Part shown: positions 25,425 to 34,070 of the stretch, piece by piece | Layout: each line of letters opens with the position of its first letter | How positions within the stretch are numbered: the stretch's first letter is position 1 | Origin: Micavibrio_C sp965231165 | Lineage (GTDB): Bacteria > Pseudomonadota > Alphaproteobacteria > Micavibrionales > Micavibrionaceae | DNA length: 64,000 bases | Assembly (NCBI GenBank): GCA_965231165.1 | Contig: OZ246421.1 | Span: forward strand, 1,488,001 to 1,552,000 | Direction: 5' to 3' | Notes under the pieces: generated by a model | Seen by the model: only the letters and a program-made list of their open reading frames with translations | What the model was told of the DNA's origin: nothing | The model's database searches: none | Made by a program: the position numbers and the translations under genes

Positions 25425-26066
25425 CTACATCTTTACATCCGGCATATATTCAGCGATGCGTAATATGGCTTTTTGCGCCTTGTTCAAAAAATCCGGCGTA
25501 CTCTCAATGACGTGATATTGCGGATGGTTCGACCATATGGAAGAAATTTTATCATCGATCAGTTGCGCTTGCGCTGCCGATTCCGTGCGTATGGGATTTT
25601 GATGGTTGTAGCCTAATTCTTCCGTAGGGGTGCGCAAGTGAATCACCGCATGATAGCGGGCATATTCGTTGCTGAGCGATGTTTCTCCGGCATCCCAGAA
25701 TTCCTGTTCCGTCCCCGGCCAGTAAGCCAGCCCATCAAGGACGCCCCTGTCACATAGAGCCACCGGCCACGCCTTTTCGCCAAGAACTAGATTTTCCATT
25801 TCCTGCTGGATGTGCAAAATGGCCCGCTGCGAGGCAAAACGCGCAGACAAGGAATTCAAACGCCAGAATCCGCCGCCAAAAACAATGGATGCCGCTTCGG
25901 GTAAAATCGCCACATGCTGGCACAGTTCTTTCCGCGCCACTTCGAGCACGGCAGTCTTGCCTGCGCCGGGCCCACCGGTGACAACAATCAATTTTGTGCC
26001 ATCATATGCATGGCCTTCTTTATCGCATTCTTTTTCACAAGCGACGGGCTGAGTAATCAGGGGCAT
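25425..26066 (-). CDS. AAA-family NTPase/kinase (AAA_28-like)
   Basis: The 213-residue protein has Walker A GGPGAGKT (about residues 31-38), an arginine-containing CDRGVLDGLAYWPG segment that resembles a deoxynucleoside-kinase DRS motif, and a lid-like region with an Arg (PIRTE). This layout matches AAA_28 proteins, which are predicted nucleotide or small-molecule kinases. The N-terminal 22 residues are polar with two Cys. Its ATG overlaps the stop of the metallo-hydrolase gene (TAATG), so it is translationally coupled to it. The substrate is unknown. Confidence 0.8.
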   Translation of the reverse strand: MPLITQPVACEKECDKEGHAYDGTKLIVVTGGPGAGKTAVLEVARKELCQHVAILPEAASIVFGGGFWRLNSLSARFASQRAILHIQQEMENLVLGEKAWPVALCDRGVLDGLAYWPGTEQEFWDAGETSLSNEYARYHAVIHLRTPTEELGYNHQNPIRTESAAQAQLIDDKISSIWSNHPQYHVIESTPDFLNKAQKAILRIAEYMPDVKM

Positions 26067-27430
26067 TACAAGTCCTCACTTTGCATGTAAGCCGGGACAG
26101 CAGTTTCCCAGCCGAATTTTTCTTCTATTTTTTGTTGCAGGGCTTGCGCAGAAGACAGCTCGCCATGCGTAATAAACACCTTGCGCGGCGGAGACCTGAA
26201 ATTTTCCAGCCATGTCAGAATTTCACTGTAATCGGCATGAGACGACATGTTGTCTAATTTAATGATCTGGGCGCGCACAGGCCACATCTGGCCATGGATT
26301 TTGATTGCGTCCTCGCCGCGGGTCAGGCGGTCACCGCGTGTGCCTTCGGCTTGAAAGCCGGGGAACAATACCGTATTGCGCTCATCGCCGAGATAATGCT
26401 TGAGGTGGTGAAGCACCCGCCCCCCGGTGGCCATGCCGCTGGCGGAAATAATAATTTTTGGCATGCCGTTTGTCGCATTGATGGCCTTTGATTCCTCGGG
26501 CGTAGAGGTGTAGGTGGCTATGCTGCAAACAGCCTCACATTCTTCCGTTGAAAGACGGTGGTCGTTCATATGCTTGCGCAGTAACTCCGTAGCACTGATC
26601 GCCATGGGACTATCAAGATAGATCGGAATATTCTTGGGAATTTTCCCTTCGCTTTTGAGTACATACAGATGGTACAAAATGGCCTGCGCCCGCCCGACGG
26701 CGAAGGACGGTATCACAATGGTGCCGCTTCTGGCGGCGGTTTCACGCACGATCCGGCCAATGTCTTCCGTGGGATCATCCTTGTCATGCAGCCTGTTGCC
26801 ATAGGTCGATTCAACAACGATATAGTCGGCGTCCTGCATTTTTGCGGGCGGCTTCATGACGGGGTTATGAAGTCTGCCAATATCGCCGGAGAATAGAATA
26901 GACGTCCCGTCCCCCGATCTGACCTGAATCGAGCACGCCCCGAGGATGTGCCCGGCGCGATGCAGGCTGAACGACAATTCATCACCCAGCGCATGCGGAA
27001 ACCCCAGATCAACCGCTTTGAAATACTGCAAGCAATCTCTGGCTTCACGCTCGGTATAAAGCGGCAATGCCGGAGAATGGCGGGTATAGCCGTGATAATT
27101 TGCCGCCGCCGCATCTTCTTCCTGTAGATAACCGGAATCCGGCAGCAATATCTTGCAAAGGTCAAATGTTGCCTCGGAACAATAAACGGGACCTTTGAAA
27201 CCGGCCTTAACCAGCTTCGGGATATAGCCGCTGTGATCTATGTGGGCATGGGTAAGGAGAACGGCATCCACGGACGCGGCGTTGATGGGCAGTTCATTCC
27301 AGTTGAGCAAGCGTAAATCCTTACGCCCCTGAAATAATCCGCAATCGAGCAGAATGCGTTTGTCGTCCGTTTCTATTAAATATTTGGAACCGGTGACCGT
27401 TTCAGCCGCGCCGAGAAAAGTTAATTTCAT
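26066..27430 (-). CDS. MBL-fold metallo-hydrolase with beta-CASP and RNA-specificity domains
   Basis: This 454-residue protein is related to CPSF-73-like and YsxA-type nucleases. Metal-binding motif THAHIDHSGYIP (about residues 54-65), a later HILGA, SGDIG and the beta-CASP segment (VESTYGNRLH, IPSFAVGRAQAILYHL), then the RMMBL tail with SSHADYSEIL and ITHGE. The family includes RNases in archaea and bacteria; the substrate here is unknown. GGAGG about nine bases before ATG 27430 sets the start. It is 63 bases downstream of the Sit permease gene on the same strand, so it could be part of that transcript. Confidence 0.92.
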   Translation of the reverse strand: MKLTFLGAAETVTGSKYLIETDDKRILLDCGLFQGRKDLRLLNWNELPINAASVDAVLLTHAHIDHSGYIPKLVKAGFKGPVYCSEATFDLCKILLPDSGYLQEEDAAAANYHGYTRHSPALPLYTEREARDCLQYFKAVDLGFPHALGDELSFSLHRAGHILGACSIQVRSGDGTSILFSGDIGRLHNPVMKPPAKMQDADYIVVESTYGNRLHDKDDPTEDIGRIVRETAARSGTIVIPSFAVGRAQAILYHLYVLKSEGKIPKNIPIYLDSPMAISATELLRKHMNDHRLSTEECEAVCSIATYTSTPEESKAINATNGMPKIIISASGMATGGRVLHHLKHYLGDERNTVLFPGFQAEGTRGDRLTRGEDAIKIHGQMWPVRAQIIKLDNMSSHADYSEILTWLENFRSPPRKVFITHGELSSAQALQQKIEEKFGWETAVPAYMQSEDL

Positions 27431-27493
27431 AAAGATTTGACCTCCGTCATGGAGATCATAGCGCCCCCGGCGCTTTGGCAGCAAGAGATTGCT

Positions 27494-28336
27494 TTAGGCC
27501 GAGGCGCCTGCCGTTCCCTGCTTTAGAGAGAAACAAAAAGTGATTAAGAATAAGACGGCCTGCAGGACAACGATGCAAGGGCCCGTTGCCGCATCAATAT
27601 GAAAGCTTATAATCGTCCCGGCCAGACAAGAGACAACAGAGGCCGATATCGCAATCAGTAGCATTTTACCAAAACTTTTGGTCAGCAAAAACGCAATTGC
27701 CCCTGGCGCAATCAGCATGGCAATCACAAGAATAATGCCCACGGCCTTGAGCGAGGCGACAATCGTCAGTGACAACAGGAGCAAAAGGCCAAAATGGAGT
27801 GTTCTGACAGGCAACCCCGCCACCCGCGCATAGGCCGGATCGAAGCAATAAAGCAGAAGATCACGCCATTTCATGACAATCACAAGAAGCGTCCCGCCCG
27901 CGATGATCGCGGTTTCGGCGATATCATGCCAGGTGATGCCCAGCATATTGCCGAACAAAACATGCATCAGGTGAAGGTCTGTTTCGATTTTCGTGAGAAG
28001 AACAAGGCCGAGCGCAAACATGCCGGAGAAAACGATGCCCATCACCGTGTCTTCCCTCACCCGGCTATTTTCCCTGATATAGCCTGTCGCCAGAGCGCAG
28101 GTGATGCCCGCCGCAAAGGCGCCAAAAACAAAAGGCAACCCGGTTACAAAGGCCAGCACGATGCCCGGCAGAACGGCGTGGGAAATCGCATCCCCCATCA
28201 GCGACCAGCCTTTCAGGATGAGATAGCAAGACAGAACGGCGCAAATCATCCCCACCATCGTGGCAATCACCAGACCACGCTGCATAAAGCCGTAGGATAA
28301 CGGCTCAAGGAAAAGAGTGGCTAGCAAATCCATCAT
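27494..28336 (-). CDS. sitD: Mn/Fe ABC transporter permease, SitD-like
   Basis: The 280-residue ABC-3 family membrane protein has about eight hydrophobic segments. GWSLMGDAISHAVLPGIVLA is the family signature near residue 45, followed by VREDTVMGIVFSGMFALG. It forms the translocation channel with the related SitC product. Its start overlaps the sitC stop by four bases. The presence of two homologous permeases is typical of SitABCD/YfeABCD importers for Mn2+ and Fe2+ rather than single-permease ZnuABC. Confidence 0.88.
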   Translation of the reverse strand: MMDLLATLFLEPLSYGFMQRGLVIATMVGMICAVLSCYLILKGWSLMGDAISHAVLPGIVLAFVTGLPFVFGAFAAGITCALATGYIRENSRVREDTVMGIVFSGMFALGLVLLTKIETDLHLMHVLFGNMLGITWHDIAETAIIAGGTLLVIVMKWRDLLLYCFDPAYARVAGLPVRTLHFGLLLLLSLTIVASLKAVGIILVIAMLIAPGAIAFLLTKSFGKMLLIAISASVVSCLAGTIISFHIDAATGPCIVVLQAVLFLITFCFSLKQGTAGASA

Positions 28337-29193
28337 GAGGCCACCACTCTTTGCTGTTTTATGGCGCGCCTTGCCGCCCGCATGCCATGTTTTGGCGCAA
28401 AAATTAAGACTGCCAGAAAGATCAGGGTCTGCAGGACGACAATGATGCCCCCCGTGGCGCCATCAAGGAAATAACTCAGATAAGCCCCGACGGCGCAGGC
28501 CACAACGCTGATGGCAATGGACAGGACAATCATGCGCCCGAAACGGTCAGTCAGAAGATAGGCCGTCGCCCCCGGCGTAATCACCAGCGCGATAACAAGG
28601 CAGGCACCCACGGTCTGCAAGGCCGCGACCGTGCAGGCGCTCAGCAATGTAAAGAACAGGATTTTCAGGCCGGTGGCGGGAAGACCGATGCTGCGGGCAT
28701 GGGCCTCATCAAAAAAAACCACCATCAGATCTTTCCACTTGGCCGCCAGCAGCGCCAGTGACGTTCCGGCGATAATAATGACCTGCCAAATATCCTGATC
28801 GGAAATGGCCAGAATATTGCCGAGGATAATGGCCTGCACATTCACCGATGTGGGGTTGATCGATACGATCAAAAGACCCAGCGCAAAAAATGTTGTAAAA
28901 ACAAAACCGATAATGGCGTCTTCGCGCAGGCGCGTTTTCTGACGGATAAAATTCATGCTGAGCGCCGCCAGAATACCGGCAACAAAAGCGCCGATGGCAT
29001 AAGGCAGATTGAGCAGATAGGCCAAGGCCACGCCGGGCACGACCGCATGCGCCAGCGCGTCGCCCATCAGCGACCAGCCTTTCATAATCAGATAGGCGGA
29101 GAGAAAGGCACAAGCGCCCCCGACCAGCGCGCTGACCCAGATGGCCCGTACCATGTAATCGTAAGCGAACGGCTCCAGCAGGAGATCGATCAT
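28333..29193 (-). CDS. sitC: Mn/Fe ABC transporter permease, SitC-like
   Basis: This 286-residue ABC-3 permease is a paralogue of the downstream gene: GWSLMGDALAHAVVPGVALA near residue 43 and LREDAIIGFVFTTFFALG further on. It has about eight to nine hydrophobic segments, and a basic C-terminus (PKHGMRAARRAIKQQR) on the cytoplasmic side. It overlaps both the ATPase gene before it and the second permease gene after it by four bases. Confidence 0.88.
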   Translation of the reverse strand: MIDLLLEPFAYDYMVRAIWVSALVGGACAFLSAYLIMKGWSLMGDALAHAVVPGVALAYLLNLPYAIGAFVAGILAALSMNFIRQKTRLREDAIIGFVFTTFFALGLLIVSINPTSVNVQAIILGNILAISDQDIWQVIIIAGTSLALLAAKWKDLMVVFFDEAHARSIGLPATGLKILFFTLLSACTVAALQTVGACLVIALVITPGATAYLLTDRFGRMIVLSIAISVVACAVGAYLSYFLDGATGGIIVVLQTLIFLAVLIFAPKHGMRAARRAIKQQRVVAS

Positions 29194-30074
29194 GGCTTTT
29201 CCCGTTTTACAATGCTTTGCTGCTCGGCCCTGCCATAGAGGACAAGGGGGCGCTCGTCATCGGTCAGGACCGTGACACTGCGCGGATCAGAATCGTCATG
29301 CAGAGAGTGTCCGCCCAGTTGAACGTGACGCAACATGCCGCCAAAAGCTTTTACCAGATTTTCTTCGGTAAACGTCGTTGCCACCGGTCCTGCCGCCAGC
29401 AATGTCTTATTAATAAGAACAACCTCGTCACAAAAATCCGGAACGCTGCCCAGATTATGGGTGGACACCAATATCAAATGACCGCTCGCGCTTAAATCAC
29501 GCATCAGCTGCATTATCGCCGCTTCGGTCTGGATATCGACGCCCGTGAAAGGTTCGTCCAGCAGAATAATTTTTGCTTCCTGCGCCAGCGCGCGCGCCAA
29601 AAAGACGCGTTTTTTCTGGCCGCCGCTGAGTTCACCGATCTGGCGTTTGCGGAAAGCCGTCATGCCCACACGTTCGAGGGATTCTTCCACCTTGCGTTTA
29701 TCGGCGGCGGCGGCGATCCGCATAAAACCCATATGGCTATAACGGCCCATCATTACGACATCATCGACCAGAACCGGAAAGTTCCAATCCACATCTTCGC
29801 TTTGCGGCACATAGGACACCAGATTGCGGCGTAAAGCCGTACGCACAGGCAGACCGCCCAGATGAACCGTGCCCCGTGTCGGCGAGACAAAACCCATGAT
29901 CGTTTTGAACAACGTTGACTTGCCGGAGCCATTGACACCGACAAGCCCGCAAATGGTGCCCGGATTCAGATCAAAACTGACATTTTCCAGTGCAATGTGA
30001 CCGTTGGGATAAACAACGGCCACGTCCTTTACCGAAATGGAAGCTGAAAGCTGTTGCTCCGTAAACTCTGGCAT
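29190..30074 (-). CDS. sitB: Mn/Fe ABC transporter ATP-binding protein, SitB-like
   Basis: The 294-residue ATPase has Walker A GVNGSGKST (about residue 46), Q-loop VPQSEDVDWNFP (the DWNFP wording is typical of the metal-type group), signature LSGGQKKR, Walker B IILLDEP and H-loop STHN. It energises import through SitC and SitD. The C-terminal 40 residues after the ATPase fold are longer than usual and lack a recognised domain. The ATG overlaps the sitA stop (TAATG). Confidence 0.92.
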   Translation of the reverse strand: MPEFTEQQLSASISVKDVAVVYPNGHIALENVSFDLNPGTICGLVGVNGSGKSTLFKTIMGFVSPTRGTVHLGGLPVRTALRRNLVSYVPQSEDVDWNFPVLVDDVVMMGRYSHMGFMRIAAAADKRKVEESLERVGMTAFRKRQIGELSGGQKKRVFLARALAQEAKIILLDEPFTGVDIQTEAAIMQLMRDLSASGHLILVSTHNLGSVPDFCDEVVLINKTLLAAGPVATTFTEENLVKAFGGMLRHVQLGGHSLHDDSDPRSVTVLTDDERPLVLYGRAEQQSIVKREKP

Positions 30075-31000
30075 TAATTTTCTTTCCCGGTTTGTTCAAA
30101 CCCTTTGGCGATCGTGCCCGTGGTGACCTCCAGCAGTTTCAGGTAGGTCGGGACAGGCCCGTCTTCGAGACTGAGAGAGTCAACATAAAGTACACCACCA
30201 TACAACGCGCCCGTTTCCTTGGCCACCTGTTTGGCCGGACGATCAGATATGGTGCTTTCACTAAATACAACCGGGATACTATTTTTCTGTACCGTATCGA
30301 TCACGGCCCGCACCTGTTGCGGCGTTCCTTGCTGCTCGGCGTTAATCGGCCAGAGGTAGACCTCCCGCAAATCCAGATCCCGCGCCAGATAACTGAACGC
30401 ACCTTCACTTGTTACCAGCCAGCGCTGCTGCTCGGGAATATGGGCAAGGGCTTCTTTTAAAGGCGCTTCAAGTGCTTTGATCTGCGCCGTGTAAGCCGCC
30501 GCGTTCTTATTATAAACAGCCTCGTTCTCCGGGTCGGCCTTCACCAGAGCTTTGCGGATATTTTCAACATAAAGAACAGCGTTCGCAGGCGACATCCATG
30601 CATGCGGATTCGGTTTTCCTTCATATGGCCCCTGACCGATGGACATGGGCGCGATCCCTTCCGTAACGACAACGCCCGGCACGTCCTGAATATCGGCAAA
30701 GAACTTCTCAAACCAGCGCTCCAGATTCATACCGTTCCAGAGAATCAGGTCGGCTTTCTGGGCTTTGAGAACATCGCCGGGGGTTGGCTGGTAATCATGG
30801 ATTTCCGCGCCCGGCTTGGTAATGGATTCAACAATCGCGGCATCCCCGGCCACATTTTTGGCAATGTCTTCGATGATGGTAAAAGTCGTGACCACGCGCA
30901 GCGGGTCTTTGGCGTTTGCGGATGCCGGAACACCCGCCAAGATAAGCCCGGCTATCAGAAAAACAGAAAAATGCAGTGTTTTCTTGATGATATGGCGCAT
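30074..31000 (-). CDS. sitA: Mn/Fe ABC transporter periplasmic binding protein, SitA-like
   Basis: This 308-residue cluster A-I binding protein has a cleavable signal peptide (ASANA-KDP, about residue 30) and no lipobox. Likely metal ligands are His in AEIHDYQPTP, His in PNPHAWMSP, Glu in VTSEGAFSYL and Asp in LYVDSLS. The His-His-Glu-Asp set favours Mn2+ or Fe2+ over Zn2+, for which a third His and a His-rich loop are usual. It is the first gene of sitABCD. AGAGGGGGC precedes the ATG, and a palindromic operator overlaps the promoter. Confidence 0.92.
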   Translation of the reverse strand: MRHIIKKTLHFSVFLIAGLILAGVPASANAKDPLRVVTTFTIIEDIAKNVAGDAAIVESITKPGAEIHDYQPTPGDVLKAQKADLILWNGMNLERWFEKFFADIQDVPGVVVTEGIAPMSIGQGPYEGKPNPHAWMSPANAVLYVENIRKALVKADPENEAVYNKNAAAYTAQIKALEAPLKEALAHIPEQQRWLVTSEGAFSYLARDLDLREVYLWPINAEQQGTPQQVRAVIDTVQKNSIPVVFSESTISDRPAKQVAKETGALYGGVLYVDSLSLEDGPVPTYLKLLEVTTGTIAKGFEQTGKEN

Positions 31001-31020
31001 AATGCCGCCCCCTCTTTAAA

Positions 31021-31044
31021 TTTAGCCAATGCTAAACTATTTAG
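31021..31044 (-). promoter_or_regulatory. MntR-like palindromic operator of the sit operon
   Basis: TTTAGC-CAAT-GCTAAA (31021-31036) is a perfect six-base inverted repeat. A second one, CTAAA-CTA-TTTAG (31032-31044), overlaps it. Together they cover the -10 region of the sitA promoter, as expected for a metal-dependent repressor. The shape resembles the AGCNNNNGCT core of proteobacterial MntR sites. The regulator gene is not in the window. Confidence 0.6.
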
Positions 31045-31065
31045 TATGGGGGTGATATTTGTCAA
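31038..31065 (-). promoter_or_regulatory. Sigma-70 promoter of sitABCD
   Basis: On the minus strand a perfect -35 TTGACA (31065-31060) is followed after 16 bases by TAAATA (31043-31038), a moderate -10. It is placed so that repressor binding at the adjoining palindromes would block RNA polymerase. Confidence 0.55.
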
Positions 31066-31100
31066 GTAAATTATCTGAAATCTTGATAAAAACTCAGCCG

Positions 31101-31125
31101 GGAACAAATGCGTTGCCCACCTGTT
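31101..31125 (+). promoter_or_regulatory. EcfG-type promoter before the SYLF gene
   Basis: GGAAC at 31101-31105, 16 bases, TGTT at 31122-31125. The predicted transcript starts near 31131, just before the AGGAG of the SYLF gene (ATG 31150). This is the fourth such site in the window. Confidence 0.6.
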
Positions 31126-31149
31126 GGTACGCAAAACAGGAGAAAAACC

Positions 31150-31776
31150 ATGAGACAATCAATATTGACCGCCGCCGTTATGACTCTGGCATTCGTTGCA
31201 TGGCCCCTGTCCGCTCGTGCCGACAGTCCTGAAGACCAGCGCGCGGCTATCCAGAAAATGGAAGGCGATACGCTTGCCAGACTTTATAGGGAAAAGCCTG
31301 ATACCCAGCGTGAAATTCAAAGCGCCGTTGGCTACGCCGTTTTCTCAAGCGGCGAGCTTGCCGTGCTCTGGATCAGCGCCGGTTATGGCCATGGTGTCGC
31401 CCATAACAACAACAATGCAGAAGACATTTACATGCAGATGGCGAAAGGCGGTGTAGGACTGGGGCTGGGTGCGAAGGATTTTAACACGGTCTTTGTCTTC
31501 CATGATGCCGCTTCATTTGAAAAATTTACCACGACAGGCCTTGATCTGAGCGGCACGGCGGATGCCGCCGCCAAAGCGGGCGAGAAAGGCGGTGCGGTCA
31601 GCGGTGCCGCCGATATTCTGCCGGGAACGCGTATTTACCAACTGACAGATACCGGCTTGATCGCGCAGGCGATGTTGCAGGGCACGAAATACTGGCGTGA
31701 CGACGCCCTCAACGGCAATAAAGCCAATGAAACTAAAATGAACTATAACGCGCCACGGTCAGGTTACGGGAACTGA
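31150..31776 (+). CDS. Secreted SYLF-domain (YSC84-like) lipid-binding protein
   Basis: The 208-residue protein has a signal peptide (SARA-DSPED, about residue 23). The SYLF/Ysc84 domain follows, with SAVGYAVFSSGELAVLWISAGYGHGVAHN and YMQMAKGGVGLGLGAKDFNTVFVF, which are family hallmarks. SYLF domains bind phosphoinositides in eukaryotes; bacterial members are periplasmic and often stress-induced. AGGAG precedes ATG 31150. A GGAAC-type promoter immediately upstream puts it in the presumed stress regulon. It is divergent from sitA. Confidence 0.87.
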   Translation: MRQSILTAAVMTLAFVAWPLSARADSPEDQRAAIQKMEGDTLARLYREKPDTQREIQSAVGYAVFSSGELAVLWISAGYGHGVAHNNNNAEDIYMQMAKGGVGLGLGAKDFNTVFVFHDAASFEKFTTTGLDLSGTADAAAKAGEKGGAVSGAADILPGTRIYQLTDTGLIAQAMLQGTKYWRDDALNGNKANETKMNYNAPRSGYGN

Positions 31777-31828
31777 AGGAATAAGAAAAATTTTCTATTC
31801 GTTGCGGCGCGCCCCTGACAAGCCACTC

Positions 31829-33706
31829 CTATATTGAGGGTTTCGGCTGCGCAGGCGCAGGGATCAATTTTGCCTGCTCTGCCTTCTGGATGTTATTCCA
31901 GTCGATCTTGTTGACAGCCGTACGCAACAGAGGCTCTGTCACAAATTCAACCAGCTTTGGCATTTCATGGCCGCCCAGTCCCTGATCACGCAGATGCTGA
32001 AGCAAGGCCGCCTGATTATTGCCGCCCGCAAGCTCTACATTTGGCTTCAGCCGCACCAGCGCCTTGCCGAATTTTTCATCCTGCTCATTCTTCAGAGTCA
32101 CGACAACTGATTCAAGAATGGCCGCATGGACATTGATTTTATCTTCAATCTGCTCCGGTTCCACCCAAAGGCCGTTGTGTTTATAAGCCCGCCCCAGACG
32201 TCCACAGATATAAAGGAATAAATCATCATCGAGATAGCCGACATCACCGGTCTTGAGCCAGCCATCTTCGGTCAGCGTCTTGGCGGTCGCGGCGGGGTTT
32301 TTATAGTAGCCCTGCATGACTTGCGGGCCGCGCACCCAGATTTCTCCTTCCTCGCCGATATTCATGATTTTTTCAGGCTCATCGCGCGAAACAATCTTCA
32401 CTTCCGTGCGCGGCAAAGGCAGACCCACCGAACCGGGCTTGTTAAATTGCCCCTGCAGATTACAGGAAATCACCGGCGAGGATTCAGTCTGGCCATAGCC
32501 TTCGCTGATTTCAAGGTCAGGCAAATTCTGTCTTGTACTACCCGGCAATTTTTCGCTGCCCGCGATCACGGTCTTCAAGTTGGAAAAATCATGGCGGGTA
32601 TAATCAGGCTCTTCCGTAATCATAGTGAGCAAACGCGGCGCGGCCGGATAGGCCGTGGCCTGACGATCACTTAACAGCGTCATCGTCTCCGCTGTATTGC
32701 GGGGATCGGCCTGCAAGATCAATTCGCAGCCCGCCGCCATGTAAGCCGACATCAATACGGTTTCACCAAAAATATGCGACAGCGGGATCGCGGCCATTGC
32801 GCGTTCCCGTCCCGGCTCCAGCAATTTTTCGCCGGGCTTTTGCGCTGAGGGCGCCTTGAAGAATTCAGATACCTGCATGGCATTCGCCGCCAGATTGAAA
32901 TGGGTCAGGATTGTGCCCTTGGGGCCGCCGCTGCTGCCGCTGGTATATTGCAACACCGCCACATCACCGGATTGCGGGCCTGTATATTTCACAGGGGCAG
33001 TCGCGGCCTTCACGGTAAAGTTCGTGACGTGCTGTTGTCCGGCTGGCGGGGCTTCCGCCAGTTTCTCCTTGAGGTTTTTAAAGTCAGCCGCCTTATGCCG
33101 CAAGGACGGCACCATATTCATAACAGCCAGAAGAACAGATAAAACAGGTGCCGGAAGGCGGTTGAGAATTTTAAAAGGTTTGGCTTTTTTATCGGGCAGC
33201 ATGTCAACGAACGGGCATCTGACCACATGTTTGAGAACGCCCTCTTGCAGCAACTCATTCACCGGTGCCAGAAAATCCTTGAGATCCAGCGTCACCATGA
33301 TGGTGGTATCGCTATTGCGGATTTGTTCTTGCAGCGGCACCTTGTTCTTATGCGCCAGTGAGTAATTGACGACGGTCGCGCCGATACGCTGGGCCGCATA
33401 AAAGAATACGGGATAATAAGGCGTATTGGGCATGAACAGCCCCAGATTTGTCCCCTTGCCAGCACCGCTGGCGGTGAGCGATGAAGCAGCCTTGTCCACC
33501 CATTCACCGAATTCGCGGTACGTAACAAGACGCCCCATAAAAGACATGGCCGTATTATCCGGATAGGCACGGATAGCTTTTTCAACCAGCGCCAGCGGCG
33601 TCGCCGTTTCAGGAATATCAATGTCCCAACGCACACCAGGCGGATAAACACCGGGAAGGTTGGTGCCATCGGCAATGGCCAGAGTGTCGCTTGAATGATT
33701 TTTCAT
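31829..33706 (-). CDS. Long-chain acyl-CoA synthetase (AMP-binding enzyme, FadD-like)
   Basis: This enzyme would activate a fatty acid to acyl-AMP and then acyl-CoA. The 625-residue protein has the P-loop-like YTSGSSGGPKGT (about residue 255), GYGQTESSPV, TGDVGYLDDD and the hinge region near GRLGRAYKHNG. The C-terminal lysine of the adenylation domain (NKIDW region) is present. The P-loop normally reads TSGTTG-PKG, so SSGG is a slight variation. AAGGAT precedes the ATG. It stands alone, and a fatty acid role is the default for the family. Confidence 0.88.
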   Translation of the reverse strand: MKNHSSDTLAIADGTNLPGVYPPGVRWDIDIPETATPLALVEKAIRAYPDNTAMSFMGRLVTYREFGEWVDKAASSLTASGAGKGTNLGLFMPNTPYYPVFFYAAQRIGATVVNYSLAHKNKVPLQEQIRNSDTTIMVTLDLKDFLAPVNELLQEGVLKHVVRCPFVDMLPDKKAKPFKILNRLPAPVLSVLLAVMNMVPSLRHKAADFKNLKEKLAEAPPAGQQHVTNFTVKAATAPVKYTGPQSGDVAVLQYTSGSSGGPKGTILTHFNLAANAMQVSEFFKAPSAQKPGEKLLEPGRERAMAAIPLSHIFGETVLMSAYMAAGCELILQADPRNTAETMTLLSDRQATAYPAAPRLLTMITEEPDYTRHDFSNLKTVIAGSEKLPGSTRQNLPDLEISEGYGQTESSPVISCNLQGQFNKPGSVGLPLPRTEVKIVSRDEPEKIMNIGEEGEIWVRGPQVMQGYYKNPAATAKTLTEDGWLKTGDVGYLDDDLFLYICGRLGRAYKHNGLWVEPEQIEDKINVHAAILESVVVTLKNEQDEKFGKALVRLKPNVELAGGNNQAALLQHLRDQGLGGHEMPKLVEFVTEPLLRTAVNKIDWNNIQKAEQAKLIPAPAQPKPSI

Positions 33707-34070
33707 TTTCTAAATCCTTTAAATATGCGGCAGAGGTAAATTGGCTTTGTTATACGAGGCAGGATCATAGTTTTTGGCAAGCATTGAGCACTGGCATGGG
33801 TGGAAATATCCACAAACCGTGCGAATATAGTGAACATGGTTTAATCGTGTTGCATTACCTGTACAGTCTGCCGGTTCTCCATAAGGGGACTCTACAAAAC
33901 AAAGTTTGGGACTGGTCTTCAGGGTGGACGCCAATATGACAATTTTTTCTGAATTTTGGGGTCGTATAATTCATAAGAAAAGGGACAACTCAAATTTGGG
34001 GCTTTAATAACATGAGGATTTTGGCATTATTGTAGTAACCATGTCCAACCTTGTGTAAGGAAGTATATAT
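33707..34070. other. Intergenic region at the left edge of the restriction-modification island
   Basis: 364 bases between the acyl-CoA synthetase start and the methyltransferase. The right half (from about 33930) is clearly AT-rich and probably belongs to the island. It should hold the methyltransferase promoter and any operator for its HTH domain. I looked for a copy of the tRNA-Gln 3' end as an attachment site and found none, and I see no convincing small gene. Confidence 0.4.

Noticed and set aside
33707..34070. Possible attachment site matching the tRNA-Gln 3' end
   Set aside because: I compared the left edge of the island with the tRNA 3' half and found no direct repeat.
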